Below are positions 16,553 through 24,635 of a DNA stretch of 64,000 bases, one piece after another (position 1 is the stretch's first letter; each line of letters begins with the position of its first letter). The stretch lies in assembly GCF_000010725.1 (NCBI RefSeq), contig NC_013855.1, positions 496,001-560,000 on the forward strand, written 5' to 3'. A program made the translations under genes and the position numbers. The DNA comes from Azospirillum sp. B510. Its GTDB lineage: Bacteria > Pseudomonadota > Alphaproteobacteria > Azospirillales > Azospirillaceae. The notes beneath the pieces were generated by a model, which saw only the letters and a program-made list of their open reading frames with translations, had not been told where the DNA came from and did not search any database.

Positions 16553-17371
16553 TCAGTACCCTCCGGCCGGGGCGGCGGCGTCCGGCGCGCCGTGGCCGGC
16601 GGTGGCCAGCAGCGCGTCGAGCAGGCTGGAGGCGCCGAAACGGAAGCTTTGCGGCGTCGCCCAGCCCTCCCCCAGGATATGGTCGGCCAGCGCCAGATAG
16701 CGCGCCGCCTCCGCCGTGTCGCGGATGCCGCCGGACGCCTTGAAGCCGACGGTCTTGCCCGATTCATAGATGCTGTCCAGCATCACCGCCGCCGCCGGCA
16801 GGGTCGCGGCGGGCTGGGTCTTGCCGGTGGAGGTCTTGAGGAAATCGGCGCCGGCGGCGATGGCGTCGCGCGCCGCCCAGGCCAGCAGCTCGGCATCGGG
16901 GAAGGCGCCGGATTCCAGGATCACCTTCATCAGGGCCTTGTCGCCGCAGGCTTCGCGGCAGGCCTTCAGCACATTGATCGGCTGGGTGCGGGCGCCATCG
17001 ATGAAGGCCTTGTAGGGCAGGACCACGTCGATCTCGTCGGCCCCGTCGGCGATGGCGCGCCGGGTTTCCGCCGCCACCGCCGAGGCGTCGGCCTCGCCGG
17101 TGGGGAAGTTCACCACGGTGGCGACCTTCACCGGCGTGCCGTCCAGCGCCTTGCGCGCGGTGGGAACGAAGCGCGCCCAGACGCAGACGGCGGCGACCGG
17201 CCCGGCTGGCGTGACGGCGCGGGCGCAGAGGTCCTCGACCACCCGCTCGCTGTCGTCGCCGTTCAGGCTGGTGAGGTCGAGCATGGCGATGGCCCGGCGC
17301 GCCAGATCGGCGTCGGACGGGGCGTTGGCGCTGGCATCGAGCGCGCTTTGCAGGTCGGCAGACAGTTTCAT
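16553..17371 (-). CDS. deoC: Deoxyribose-phosphate aldolase
   Basis: The enzyme cleaves 2-deoxyribose 5-phosphate to glyceraldehyde 3-phosphate and acetaldehyde. It has 272 residues from the ATG that overlaps the punA stop (ATGA); an upstream extension to 17563 lies in punA sequence and is rejected. The Schiff-base Lys is in GADFLKTSTGKT, the second catalytic Lys in VGFKASGGIRD, and the phosphate-binding region is TVVNFPTGE. It works between punA/deoA and glycolysis. A phosphopentomutase (deoB), which would link the steps, is not in the window. Confidence 0.95.
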   Translation of the reverse strand: MKLSADLQSALDASANAPSDADLARRAIAMLDLTSLNGDDSERVVEDLCARAVTPAGPVAAVCVWARFVPTARKALDGTPVKVATVVNFPTGEADASAVAAETRRAIADGADEIDVVLPYKAFIDGARTQPINVLKACREACGDKALMKVILESGAFPDAELLAWAARDAIAAGADFLKTSTGKTQPAATLPAAAVMLDSIYESGKTVGFKASGGIRDTAEAARYLALADHILGEGWATPQSFRFGASSLLDALLATAGHGAPDAAAPAGGY

Positions 17372-18201
17372 GACCGGGACCCGTCCTTCTCGTGCAGGCG
17401 TTCCAGGAAGCCGACCAGCAATCTTTCCAGGTCGGCGGCTGCCGCCGATGCGGCGGTCAGGGTCTGGTGATGGTCGACCGGCCCGTCGCCGAGCCCGACG
17501 CCCAGATTGGTGACGACGGCGCAGCCGGCGACCCGCAGGCCGCAATGGCGCGCGATGATGCATTCCGGCACGGTGGACATGCCGACGGCATCGGCGCCGA
17601 GCAGCCTCATCATCCGCACCTCGGCCGGCGTCTCGAAGGACGGGCCGGGATAGGCGGCGTAGACGCCTTCCGCCAGATCGATGGACAACCCGGCGGCCAC
17701 CTGTTTCAGCAGGGCGCGCAGCTCCGGATCCCAGGCGTCGGTCATGCTGGGGAAGCGCTCGCCGAAGGCCTCGTCGTTCGGGCCGGTCAGCGGGTTGGCG
17801 CCCAGCAGGTTCAGATGGTCGCTGATCGCCATCAGCCGGCCGGGGCCGACCTCCAGCCGCAGGGAGCCGACGGCGGCGGTCAGGACCAGCGTGTCGCAGC
17901 CGGCCAGTTTCAGCGCCCGCACCGCGGTCTTCAGCGCGTCGAAGCCGTTGCCCTCATAGGCATGGACGCGGCCCTGCATGCAGGCGACCTCGACCCCGCC
18001 GAGCCTGCCGACCACCAGCCGACCGGCATGGCCGGACACGCTGGGGATCGGGAAGCCGGCGATGTCGATGTAGGGGATCGAGACCGCATCGGCGATGCGG
18101 TCGGCGATGCCGCCCAGGCCGGAGCCCAGCACGATGCCGACCCGCGGCCGGTGGCCGGGGGCGCGGTGAAGGATGTCCGCGGCGGCGCGGGCAGCGGTCA
18201 T
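17368..18201 (-). CDS. punA: Purine nucleoside phosphorylase, trimeric type
   Basis: A 277-residue cytoplasmic enzyme that splits purine (deoxy)ribonucleosides with phosphate. Family motifs are VLGSGLGG (phosphate site), SVSGHAGRL, QGRVHAYEG, TAAVGSL, SFETPAEVRM and the base-binding VVTNLGVGL segment. The Asn in VTN is the residue that favours 6-oxopurines such as inosine and guanosine. It is transcribed with cdd upstream and overlaps deoC downstream, so base release and sugar catabolism are coupled. Confidence 0.93.
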   Translation of the reverse strand: MTAARAAADILHRAPGHRPRVGIVLGSGLGGIADRIADAVSIPYIDIAGFPIPSVSGHAGRLVVGRLGGVEVACMQGRVHAYEGNGFDALKTAVRALKLAGCDTLVLTAAVGSLRLEVGPGRLMAISDHLNLLGANPLTGPNDEAFGERFPSMTDAWDPELRALLKQVAAGLSIDLAEGVYAAYPGPSFETPAEVRMMRLLGADAVGMSTVPECIIARHCGLRVAGCAVVTNLGVGLGDGPVDHHQTLTAASAAAADLERLLVGFLERLHEKDGSRS

Positions 18202-18216
18202 GTCGGGAAACTCCGC

Positions 18217-18636
18217 TCAGAAGGCTAAATTGGTGGGGCCGAAGGATTCGGGCAACAGGGTTTCAAGCGCGAAGGTCCGCCGCAGTCCGGCCGGGTCGCA
18301 GATGTGGATCGGGGTTTCCGGCGTGGCGAATTCGCGGATGCGCTGGCGGCAGCCGCCGCAGGGGGTGCAGATCTCCTCCGTCCCCGCTTCGCCGCCCATC
18401 ACGACGATGGCGCGGATGCGGCGGTCGCCGGCGGTCACCATGGCGCCGATGGCGCTCGATTCCGCGCACTGACCCTGCGGATAGGCGGCGTTCTCCACAT
18501 TGCAGCCGGCGAAGATCCGGCCGGAGTCGCCGAGGATGGCCGCACCCACCTTGAATCTGGAATAGGGGGCGTGGGCGTTCTCGCGGGCGGCGCGGGCCGC
18601 TTCGATCAATTGGGGCAGCTCTGCCGTGTCGGGCAT
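18217..18636 (-). CDS. cdd: Cytidine deaminase, homotetrameric type
   Basis: A 139-residue enzyme that deaminates (deoxy)cytidine to (deoxy)uridine. The zinc site is visible as CAE in GQCAESSAIG and the PCGGC motif, so three Cys ligands mark the small tetrameric class. The proton-shuttle Glu is the one in CAE. The chosen ATG follows an aagga site; an earlier ATG at 18657 would overlap the permease gene by 17 bases. It feeds pyrimidine nucleosides imported by the upstream permeases into the salvage route. Confidence 0.94.
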   Translation of the reverse strand: MPDTAELPQLIEAARAARENAHAPYSRFKVGAAILGDSGRIFAGCNVENAAYPQGQCAESSAIGAMVTAGDRRIRAIVVMGGEAGTEEICTPCGGCRQRIREFATPETPIHICDPAGLRRTFALETLLPESFGPTNLAF

Positions 18637-18640
18637 GGCG

Positions 18641-19615
18641 TCAGCGTTCCTTGACATAGGGGATGCCGCTCGCCTTGGGGGCGACGGCCTTGCCGACGAA
18701 GCCGGCCAGCAGCAGGACGGTCAGCACATAGGGCAGCATCTGGATGAACTGCACCGGGATGACGCCGATGCCCGGCAGGACCACGCCCTGGAGCCGCACC
18801 TGCACCGCGTCGGTGAAGGCGAACAGCAGGCAGGCGAATAGGGTCGGCCCCGGCCGCCATTTGCCGAAGATCAGCGCCGCCAGCGCCAGATAGCCCTTGC
18901 CGGCGGTCATGTCGCGGACGAAGCCGGCGCCGTGGCCGGTGGACAGGTAGGACCCCGCCATGCCGGTCAGCACGCCGGTGACCAGCAGCGCCTGATAGCG
19001 CAGTTTCGCCACCGACAGGCCGGCGGTATCGACCGCCGCCGGATTCTCGCCCACCGCCCGCAGCCGCAGGCCGAAGCGCGAGCGGTAGAGCACCCAATGG
19101 GTGGCGATCACCAGGACCAGCGTCACCCAGATCAGGATGTTGTTGGCGTCGAACAGTTCACGATAGACCGGCCCCAGCACCGGCACGCCGGCCAGCGCCT
19201 CGACGCCCGGCAGCTGGACCGCCGGAATGCGCGCCTGGTTGGGCAGGAGCGGGGTCTGGCCGCCCTGGTGGAACCAGGCGTAGGCCAGCGTCGGCGCCAG
19301 CCCGGCGACCAGGATGTTGATCGCCATGCCCGACACCACCTGATTGCCGTTGTGGGTGACGCAGGCGAAGCCATGGACCATGGCCAGCGCCACCCCGGCG
19401 GCGATGCCGGCCAGCAGCCCGAGCCAGGGGTTCAACGTCGCCGAGGCGACGGCGGCGGAGAAGAAGGCGCCGGCCAGCATCTTGCCCTCCAGCCCGATGT
19501 CGACCACGCCGGCCCGCTCGCAATACATGCCGGCGAAGGCGGCCAGCACCAGCGGCGTCGCCACCCGGATGGTGGCGCCCAGCAGTTGCAGGGCCAGGAG
19601 CAGCGCGTCCTCCAT
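18641..19615 (-). CDS. ABC transporter permease, nucleoside (BMP/NupQ) type
   Basis: This is a 324-residue inner-membrane protein of the RbsC-like superfamily, in the branch paired with BMP-type lipoproteins. Characteristic segments are the N-terminal PLVLAAFAGMYCERAGVVDIGLEGKM (conserved GVV(N/D)IGxEG) and PNQARIPAVQLPGVEAL in the periplasmic loop. Eight or more hydrophobic stretches are seen. The gene begins 4 bases after its partner permease and is followed closely by cdd, so uptake of nucleosides is co-expressed with breakdown. The ATPase and binding protein are not in the operon. Confidence 0.88.
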   Translation of the reverse strand: MEDALLLALQLLGATIRVATPLVLAAFAGMYCERAGVVDIGLEGKMLAGAFFSAAVASATLNPWLGLLAGIAAGVALAMVHGFACVTHNGNQVVSGMAINILVAGLAPTLAYAWFHQGGQTPLLPNQARIPAVQLPGVEALAGVPVLGPVYRELFDANNILIWVTLVLVIATHWVLYRSRFGLRLRAVGENPAAVDTAGLSVAKLRYQALLVTGVLTGMAGSYLSTGHGAGFVRDMTAGKGYLALAALIFGKWRPGPTLFACLLFAFTDAVQVRLQGVVLPGIGVIPVQFIQMLPYVLTVLLLAGFVGKAVAPKASGIPYVKER

Positions 19616-19619
19616 GGGC

Positions 19620-20768
19620 TCAGCCCCTTCCCCCGGTTGTGGCGTCCGCGGCGGCGCCGCCGCGGCGGCGGAACAGCGCCTCCACCTGCGGTTTGAACAG
19701 GTTTTCCATGGCGCCGGCGAACAGGATGACCAGACCTTGGATGACCATCACCAGCTCGCGGTTGATCGTGGGATATTCGAAGGACAGCTGGCCGCCGCCC
19801 TGCGCCAGGACACCGAACAGCAGGGCCGCCAGAATGATCCCGACCGGGTGGTTGCGCCCCATCAGCGCCACGGCGATGCCGACGAAGCCGACGCCGCCGG
19901 TGAAGTTCAGGATCACCCGGTGCTGGACGCCCAGGATCTCGTTCACCCCGACGAAGCCGGCCAAGGCACCGGAGATCAGCATGGCGATGATGATGTTTCG
20001 CGACGGCGAGATGCCGGCATAGACCGCCGCCCGCTCGTTGCGGCCGACGGTGCGCAGCTCGTAGCCCCAGCGGGTCCGGCGCAGGAAGACATGGAACAGC
20101 AGGCAGCAGGCCAGCGCCCACAGGAAGGACAGGTTCAGCGGCGAGGCCGGGATGGTGATTCCGAACCAGCCCAGCGCCCGGTCCATCGACGGCAGCCAGA
20201 CGCCGGGATCGAACTCGCGGGTCTCCGGCGACTGGCTGCCGGGGCGGATCAGCACGTCCACCAGCAGCCAGGTCATGATCGAGGCGGCGATGAAGTTGAA
20301 CATGATCGTCGTGATGACGATGTGGCTGCCGCGCTTGGCCTGGAGCCAGGCCGGGATGAAGGCCCAGGCGGCGCCGAACAGCGCCGAGGCCAGCACCGCC
20401 AGCACCGCCACCACCGGCCAGGGCCAGCCGGTCAGCGCCAGCGCCACCAGCCCGGCGCCGAGCCCGCCGAGATAGGCCTGCCCCTCGCCGCCGATGTTGA
20501 ACAGCCCGCAATGAAAGGCGATGGCGACGGCCAGCCCGGTGAAGATGAAGTCGGTGGTGTAATAGAGGGTATAGCCGATGGCTTCCGGATAGCCCAGGGC
20601 CTCCGACAGCAGCAGTGACAGCACGTCCACCGGATTCTCGCCGATCACCAGGATCACCAGCCCGGACAGCACGAAGGCCGCGACGAGGTTGAGAACCGGC
20701 AACAGCGCATACCCGACCCAGCCCGGCACGGCGCCCGGCTGTCCTTTTCCCGACCCGCTCAGCAGCAC
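19620..20768 (-). CDS. ABC transporter permease, nucleoside (BMP/NupP) type
   Basis: The partner permease has 382 residues, starting at a GTG with an aggag site seven bases upstream. It shows the family motif FHCGLFNIGGEGQAYLGG near residue 85 and about eight to ten membrane segments. It is the first gene of the minus-strand salvage operon. The C-terminal 20 residues are Arg/Gly/Ala-rich and cytoplasmic. Substrate assignment to nucleosides rests on family similarity and on the co-transcribed cdd, punA, deoC and deoA. Confidence 0.87.
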   Translation of the reverse strand: MLLSGSGKGQPGAVPGWVGYALLPVLNLVAAFVLSGLVILVIGENPVDVLSLLLSEALGYPEAIGYTLYYTTDFIFTGLAVAIAFHCGLFNIGGEGQAYLGGLGAGLVALALTGWPWPVVAVLAVLASALFGAAWAFIPAWLQAKRGSHIVITTIMFNFIAASIMTWLLVDVLIRPGSQSPETREFDPGVWLPSMDRALGWFGITIPASPLNLSFLWALACCLLFHVFLRRTRWGYELRTVGRNERAAVYAGISPSRNIIIAMLISGALAGFVGVNEILGVQHRVILNFTGGVGFVGIAVALMGRNHPVGIILAALLFGVLAQGGGQLSFEYPTINRELVMVIQGLVILFAGAMENLFKPQVEALFRRRGGAAADATTGGRG

Positions 20769-20887
20769 CGGCGTCTCCTGGATTGCCCTTGCCGGGGATT
20801 CTTAACCGGCAAAGCCCGGCCGACCAAGCATTTCATCGCTTTGTAAAGTTGGCGGGCGCCGCGAGCTGGAGGCGTCGCGAAAAGCCT

Positions 20888-20902
20888 TGCTGCGACGCAG
20901 CA
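20888..20902. promoter_or_regulatory. Palindromic site in the salvage operon/ferredoxin divergent region
   Basis: A perfect 7-1-7 palindrome (tgctgcg a cgcagca) lies 120 bases upstream of the nucleoside permease start and 52 bases before the ferredoxin gene. Its position suggests an operator for the divergent promoters, such as a nucleoside-responsive repressor. This is inference from symmetry and location only. Confidence 0.4.
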
Positions 20903-20953
20903 TTCTGGCATGCTTCTTACCCATAGTAATTTTATGGCTATGGAGCAAGCCCG

Positions 20954-21286
20954 ATGCCGCTCGACATTCCGCAGACCTTCCGCCACCATGTCTTCTGTTG
21001 TGCCCAGCAGCGCCCGCCCGGCCATCCGCGCGGCAGTTGCGCCGCCAAGGGCGCGCATCCGCTTTGGCAGCGGCTCGATCAGAAAATCCAGGGCCAGGGG
21101 TTGACTGACATCGGCATGGCGATGACGGGATGCCTCGGCTTCTGTTCCGCCGGGCCGCTGATGGTGGTCTATCCGGAAGGCATCTGGTACCGCCCGGAAA
21201 CGCCGGAGGACATCGACGAGATCGTCGACTCGCATCTGGTCAACGACACGCCGGTCGAGCGGCTGGTGATGGTGCTGACGCGGTGA
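20954..21286 (+). CDS. Thioredoxin-like (2Fe-2S) ferredoxin domain protein
   Basis: A 110-residue protein with the fold pattern of the small thioredoxin-like 2Fe-2S ferredoxins (NuoE and Azotobacter FeSII relatives): HHVFCCAQQ, a second Cys in GSCAAKG, then TGCLGFCSAGP and a C-terminal VVYPEGIWYRPETPEDIDEI. Four cysteines, one from the pair at residues 15-16 plus Cys29, Cys60 and Cys64, would bind the cluster. It stands alone with a ggagc site before the ATG, so its redox partner is unknown. Confidence 0.8.
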   Translation: MPLDIPQTFRHHVFCCAQQRPPGHPRGSCAAKGAHPLWQRLDQKIQGQGLTDIGMAMTGCLGFCSAGPLMVVYPEGIWYRPETPEDIDEIVDSHLVNDTPVERLVMVLTR

Positions 21287-21293
21287 GGTGGAG

Positions 21294-21360
21294 GCTTCGA
21301 TTGCTCCCTCCCAACCTCCCCCGCTGGGCGGGGGAGGGCTGGGGTGGGGGCAATCGAAGC
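21294..21360. repeat. Long extragenic palindrome after the ferredoxin gene
   Basis: Outer arms gcttcgattgc (21294-21304) and gcaatcgaagc (21350-21360) are perfect complements, and an inner stem cctcccccgc/gcgggggagg (21315-21337) closes on a tgg loop. The intervening bases are partly complementary, so the whole 67-base unit can fold as one long hairpin. It starts 8 bases after the ferredoxin stop. It lacks a T-run and resembles dispersed REP/MITE-like elements more than a dedicated terminator. Confidence 0.75.
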
Positions 21361-21468
21361 CGACACGTCCAAAACCCCACGCCTACCAGACCTGCGGTTG
21401 CGGCATTGGGATGCGGACGGGTTTGCCCATAATGTGGGCAACCCTAGCCATTGCCATTCCGAACCGAA

Positions 21469-22386
21469 ATGACCGCCAACGCCGAAACCGCCGATCTTCT
21501 GCCTGCCAAGGCCGATTCGGTTCCCTATGCCGTCGGCTGCTTCCTGGTGGCGATCGTGCTGTTCGCGGCGATGGACACGCTCATCAAGGTCCTGACCGCC
21601 GGCTATCCGGTGCCGCAGCTGATGTTCGTGCGGTCGCTGGTCGCCTTCCTGCTGGTGGGGGGCTACACGCTGGCCTGGGGCGGCGGCTTCGCGGCGATGC
21701 GGACCCGGCGGCCCCTGGGCCATGTCTGGCGGGCCTTCGCCGGCCTGATCTCCATGGGCTGCTTCTTCTATGCCTTCCGCGAGCTGCCGCTGGCCGACGT
21801 CTATGTGCTGAGCTTCGCCGGGCCATTGTTCATCACCGCGCTGTCGGCCCCGTTGCTGGGGGAGCCGGTGGGCTGGCGCCGCTGGGCCGCCGTGGTGGTC
21901 GGCTTCGGCGGCGTGGTGGTGATGGCGCAGCCGTCGGCCGGGGCGCCGCTGGTCCCGGTTCTGGTCGGGCTGACCGCCGCCCTGTTCTACGCCCTGGCGG
22001 CGCTGGCGGTGCGCGGCCTGTCGCGGACGGAGACCAGCGCCTCCATCGTGCTCTATCTGTTGCTGACGACGACGGTGGTCAGCGGCGCGCTGGCCGTGCC
22101 GGTCTGGACCACGCCGACCGCCGCCGGGCTGGGGCTGATGGCGCTGGTGGGGGCGTTGGGCGCCCTGGCGCAGGTGCTGCTGACCCAGGCCTTCCGCCGC
22201 GCGCCGCCGGCGGTGGTGGCGCCGTTCGAATATACCGGCATGGTGTGGGCCAGCCTGTTCGGCTGGATGGTGTTCGGCGACTTGCCGACCGCGCCGGTTC
22301 TGGCCGGCGCCATGGTCATCATCGGCAGCGGGCTCTATATCCTGCATCGTGAAACCATGGTGGCGCGCCGCCGGCTGGGTTCTTGA
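21469..22386 (+). CDS. EamA/DMT-family transporter
   Basis: A 305-residue inner-membrane protein with ten predicted hydrophobic segments and the two-repeat organisation of the drug/metabolite transporter superfamily. The first repeat starts at AVGCFLVAIVLFAAMDTLIK and the second at VPVLVGLTAALFYALAALAVRGLS. The conserved ending resembles RhaT/YdcZ relatives, but the substrate is unknown. The ATG chosen has no strong ribosome binding site; a TTG six codons upstream is an alternative. The next element is the TPP riboswitch, which lies after this gene and does not control it. Confidence 0.85.
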   Translation: MTANAETADLLPAKADSVPYAVGCFLVAIVLFAAMDTLIKVLTAGYPVPQLMFVRSLVAFLLVGGYTLAWGGGFAAMRTRRPLGHVWRAFAGLISMGCFFYAFRELPLADVYVLSFAGPLFITALSAPLLGEPVGWRRWAAVVVGFGGVVVMAQPSAGAPLVPVLVGLTAALFYALAALAVRGLSRTETSASIVLYLLLTTTVVSGALAVPVWTTPTAAGLGLMALVGALGALAQVLLTQAFRRAPPAVVAPFEYTGMVWASLFGWMVFGDLPTAPVLAGAMVIIGSGLYILHRETMVARRRLGS

Positions 22387-22426
22387 CAGGACGGGGCCGG
22401 CGGCGACACTCTCGCCGCCTGTTCAC

Positions 22427-22527
22427 GGCTGGGGTGCCCGTGCGGCCGCTTTGGAAAAAAGGCGGGTGGCGCGGGCTGAGACACACCCATCGAACCTGAT
22501 CCGGGTCATGCCGGCGAAGGGAGCCGA
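22427..22527 (+). promoter_or_regulatory. TPP (thiamine pyrophosphate) riboswitch
   Basis: The conserved THI-box core is present in order. P1 is formed by cggct (22427-22431) with agccg (22523-22527). Next come ggggtgccc (22432-22440), a variable P3 arm, ggctgaga (22475-22482), and the strongly conserved segment with acctgatccgggtcatgccg and gaaggga (about 22495-22523). These are the pyrimidine- and diphosphate-sensing helices of Rfam family RF00059. About 80 bases separate it from the start of the downstream binding-protein gene, whose gaggag ribosome binding site could be sequestered when TPP is bound. It is oriented with, and must regulate, the ABC transporter operon at 22610-27062. Confidence 0.95.
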
Positions 22528-22609
22528 CCGGAACCCGACGGATTGGCCGCGAACGCCCCGTCCCCTCCGCGTCGCACCCGCTGCCGGCGCGAGTTGAGGA
22601 GTTTCGGTC

Positions 22610-23758
22610 ATGCGGCGCGCGCTTCCCCTTCTGATCGGCCTGCTGGCCGCATCGTCCTGCCTGTCGTCCGGCCTGTCATCCACGGCCCGCGCCGATGACG
22701 CGCTGTCCTTCCCGGTGCTGGTGCCGTTGACCGGTTTCCTGTCGCTGGAGGGCACCAGCCAGCGCAACGGCGCCGTCCTGGCGCTGAGGCAGACGCCGGC
22801 CGGAATCGCCATCGCGTCGGAGGTCGTCGACACCGGCACCTCGCCCGAGGCGGCGGTGACCGCGCTGGAGCGCGCGGCCGGCGGCGGTACGATTGGCGCG
22901 GTCGCCGCCAGCATGCTCGGCACCCAGATGCTGGCGATGCTGCCGCTGGCCCACGACCTGAAGCTGCCGCTGATCACCGTGTCGGGCACCGCCTCGATCA
23001 CCGAGCAGGGCAATCCCTGGGTCTTCCGCTTCTTCCCCGGCGACGCGGTGACCAAGGCCGCCCATGCCCGCTATGTGGTGGAGGAGTTGGGCAAGCGGCG
23101 GCCGGCGATCATCTACCAGACCACCGCCTATGGCCAGAGCGGCAAGACCCATCTCGACGCCGCCTTCAAGGCGCTGGACGTCACGCCCGTCTTCGAGGAG
23201 GGGGTGGACCCGGCGGCCAAGGATCTGCTGCCGGTGCTGACCAAGGCGCTGGCCGCCAATCCCGACGTTCTGGTGCTGCACCTCCATTCCGCGCCGACCG
23301 CCCTTCTGCTGCGGCAGGCGGCGTCCAGCGGCGTTACCCTGCCGATCGTCGCCGGCTCCGCCATGCATCAGCCGAGCACCGCCGCCCTGCTGGAGCCGGC
23401 GGAGCTGAAGGGCGTCTGTGCCGAGACCGCGGCCTCGCCCATCTCCGGTGACAGCCCGGAGGTCAGGGCCTTCACCGACGCCTACCGCGCCGCCTTCGGC
23501 AAGGAGCCGGACGCCTTCGCGCTCGGCCAGTATGACGGCATGACCATGGCGCTGGAGGCGGTGAAGGCCGGCGCCCGGACCCCCGACGCGATCCGCAAGG
23601 CGCTGTCGGCCGAGACCTTCAAGGGTCTCGCCATGACCTACAAGTCCGACGGCAAGGGCAACATGGCCCATTCCGCCGTCATCGTCTGCTATGACGGGAC
23701 CAGCCGCGTGCCGGCGGTGGTGAAGCGGTACGACGACCCGGCGCTTGCGGCGAAGTGA
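22610..23758 (+). CDS. TPP-riboswitch-controlled ABC transporter substrate-binding protein (HAAT/LivJ-like fold)
   Basis: A 382-residue periplasmic binding protein with a signal peptide (hydrophobic residues 5-25, cleavage near ARA-D at about 28). The mature part begins LSFPVLVPLTGFLSLEG, the usual first strand and ligand loop of the Leu/Ile/Val-binding (Peripla_BP_6) family, and it has two alpha/beta lobes. A gaggag site precedes the ATG. By similarity alone it would be called a branched-chain amino acid binder. The upstream TPP riboswitch instead predicts a ligand tied to thiamine: thiamine itself, HMP, a thiazole, or a salvage product. Confidence 0.9.
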   Translation: MRRALPLLIGLLAASSCLSSGLSSTARADDALSFPVLVPLTGFLSLEGTSQRNGAVLALRQTPAGIAIASEVVDTGTSPEAAVTALERAAGGGTIGAVAASMLGTQMLAMLPLAHDLKLPLITVSGTASITEQGNPWVFRFFPGDAVTKAAHARYVVEELGKRRPAIIYQTTAYGQSGKTHLDAAFKALDVTPVFEEGVDPAAKDLLPVLTKALAANPDVLVLHLHSAPTALLLRQAASSGVTLPIVAGSAMHQPSTAALLEPAELKGVCAETAASPISGDSPEVRAFTDAYRAAFGKEPDAFALGQYDGMTMALEAVKAGARTPDAIRKALSAETFKGLAMTYKSDGKGNMAHSAVIVCYDGTSRVPAVVKRYDDPALAAK

Positions 23759-23762
23759 GCGG

Positions 23763-24635
23763 ATGGCGGCGCTTCAACTGCTGGTCAACGGGGTGGCGCT
23801 GGGAGCGGCCTACGCCCTGGTGGCGCTGGGCTTCGTGCTGGTGCTGAACGCCACCTCGGCGGTGAATTTCACCCAGGGCGACCTCGTCATGGCCGGCGGG
23901 CTGCTGGCGGTGGCGCTGGCGCCGCTGATTCCGCTGCCGGGCATCGTCCTGCTGCCGGTGGTGCTGGCGCTGATGGCGGCGCTCGGGCTGCTGCTGGCGC
24001 TGGCGGCCTATCTGCCCTTGCGCCGCCGCCCGCCGGCGTCGGTCTTCATCAGCACCATCGCCGTCGGCATTATCCTGCAGAATGGCGCCGCCATCCTGTT
24101 CGGGCCGGAGCCGCGCGCGGCGCCGCCGCTGTTCGGCGACGGCACGCTGTCCTTCGCCGGGCTGGCGGTTTCCGAGCAGTCGCTCGCCATCGTCGCGGTG
24201 GCGGCCGTGCTGATCGGGAGCCAGCAATGGGTGTTCGCCCGCACCCAGCTCGGCCGCCGGCTGCGCGCCACGGCGCAGGACCCGGAAATGGCGCGGGCCT
24301 GCGGCGTGCCGGTCACTGCCATGATCTTGCTGACCTTCGCCATCGGCGCCGCCTGCGCCGGAGCCGCCGGGCTGCTGCTGGCCAACCGCTATTTCGTCAC
24401 GCCGGCATCCGGCGGCGACCTGATCCTGAAGGCCTACATCGCGGTGACGGTGGGGGGCTGGGGCTCCGTGCCGGGGGCGGTGGTGGGGGCGCTGCTGATC
24501 GCGCTGTTCGAGGTCGGGGTGTCGTCGGTGCTCTCCTATCCGGCGGCGCTGGGGGCCCTGTACCTGACGCTGTTGGCGATCCTGGTGCTGCGCCCGCAAG
24601 GGCTGTTCGGCGAAGCGGTGCGCCGCCGTGGCTGA
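23763..24635 (+). CDS. Branched-chain-type (LivH-like) ABC permease of the TPP-regulated transporter
   Basis: A 290-residue membrane protein of the LivH family, with about eight hydrophobic segments. Typical motifs are LVNGVALGAAYALVALGFVLVLN at the N-terminus and the cytoplasmic RTQLGRRLRATAQDPEMARACGV loop that contacts the ATPase. The ATG lies 4 bases after the binding-protein stop. The end overlaps the next gene by 8 bases. It would form the membrane channel together with the permease half of the fused downstream protein. Confidence 0.9.
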   Translation: MAALQLLVNGVALGAAYALVALGFVLVLNATSAVNFTQGDLVMAGGLLAVALAPLIPLPGIVLLPVVLALMAALGLLLALAAYLPLRRRPPASVFISTIAVGIILQNGAAILFGPEPRAAPPLFGDGTLSFAGLAVSEQSLAIVAVAAVLIGSQQWVFARTQLGRRLRATAQDPEMARACGVPVTAMILLTFAIGAACAGAAGLLLANRYFVTPASGGDLILKAYIAVTVGGWGSVPGAVVGALLIALFEVGVSSVLSYPAALGALYLTLLAILVLRPQGLFGEAVRRRG

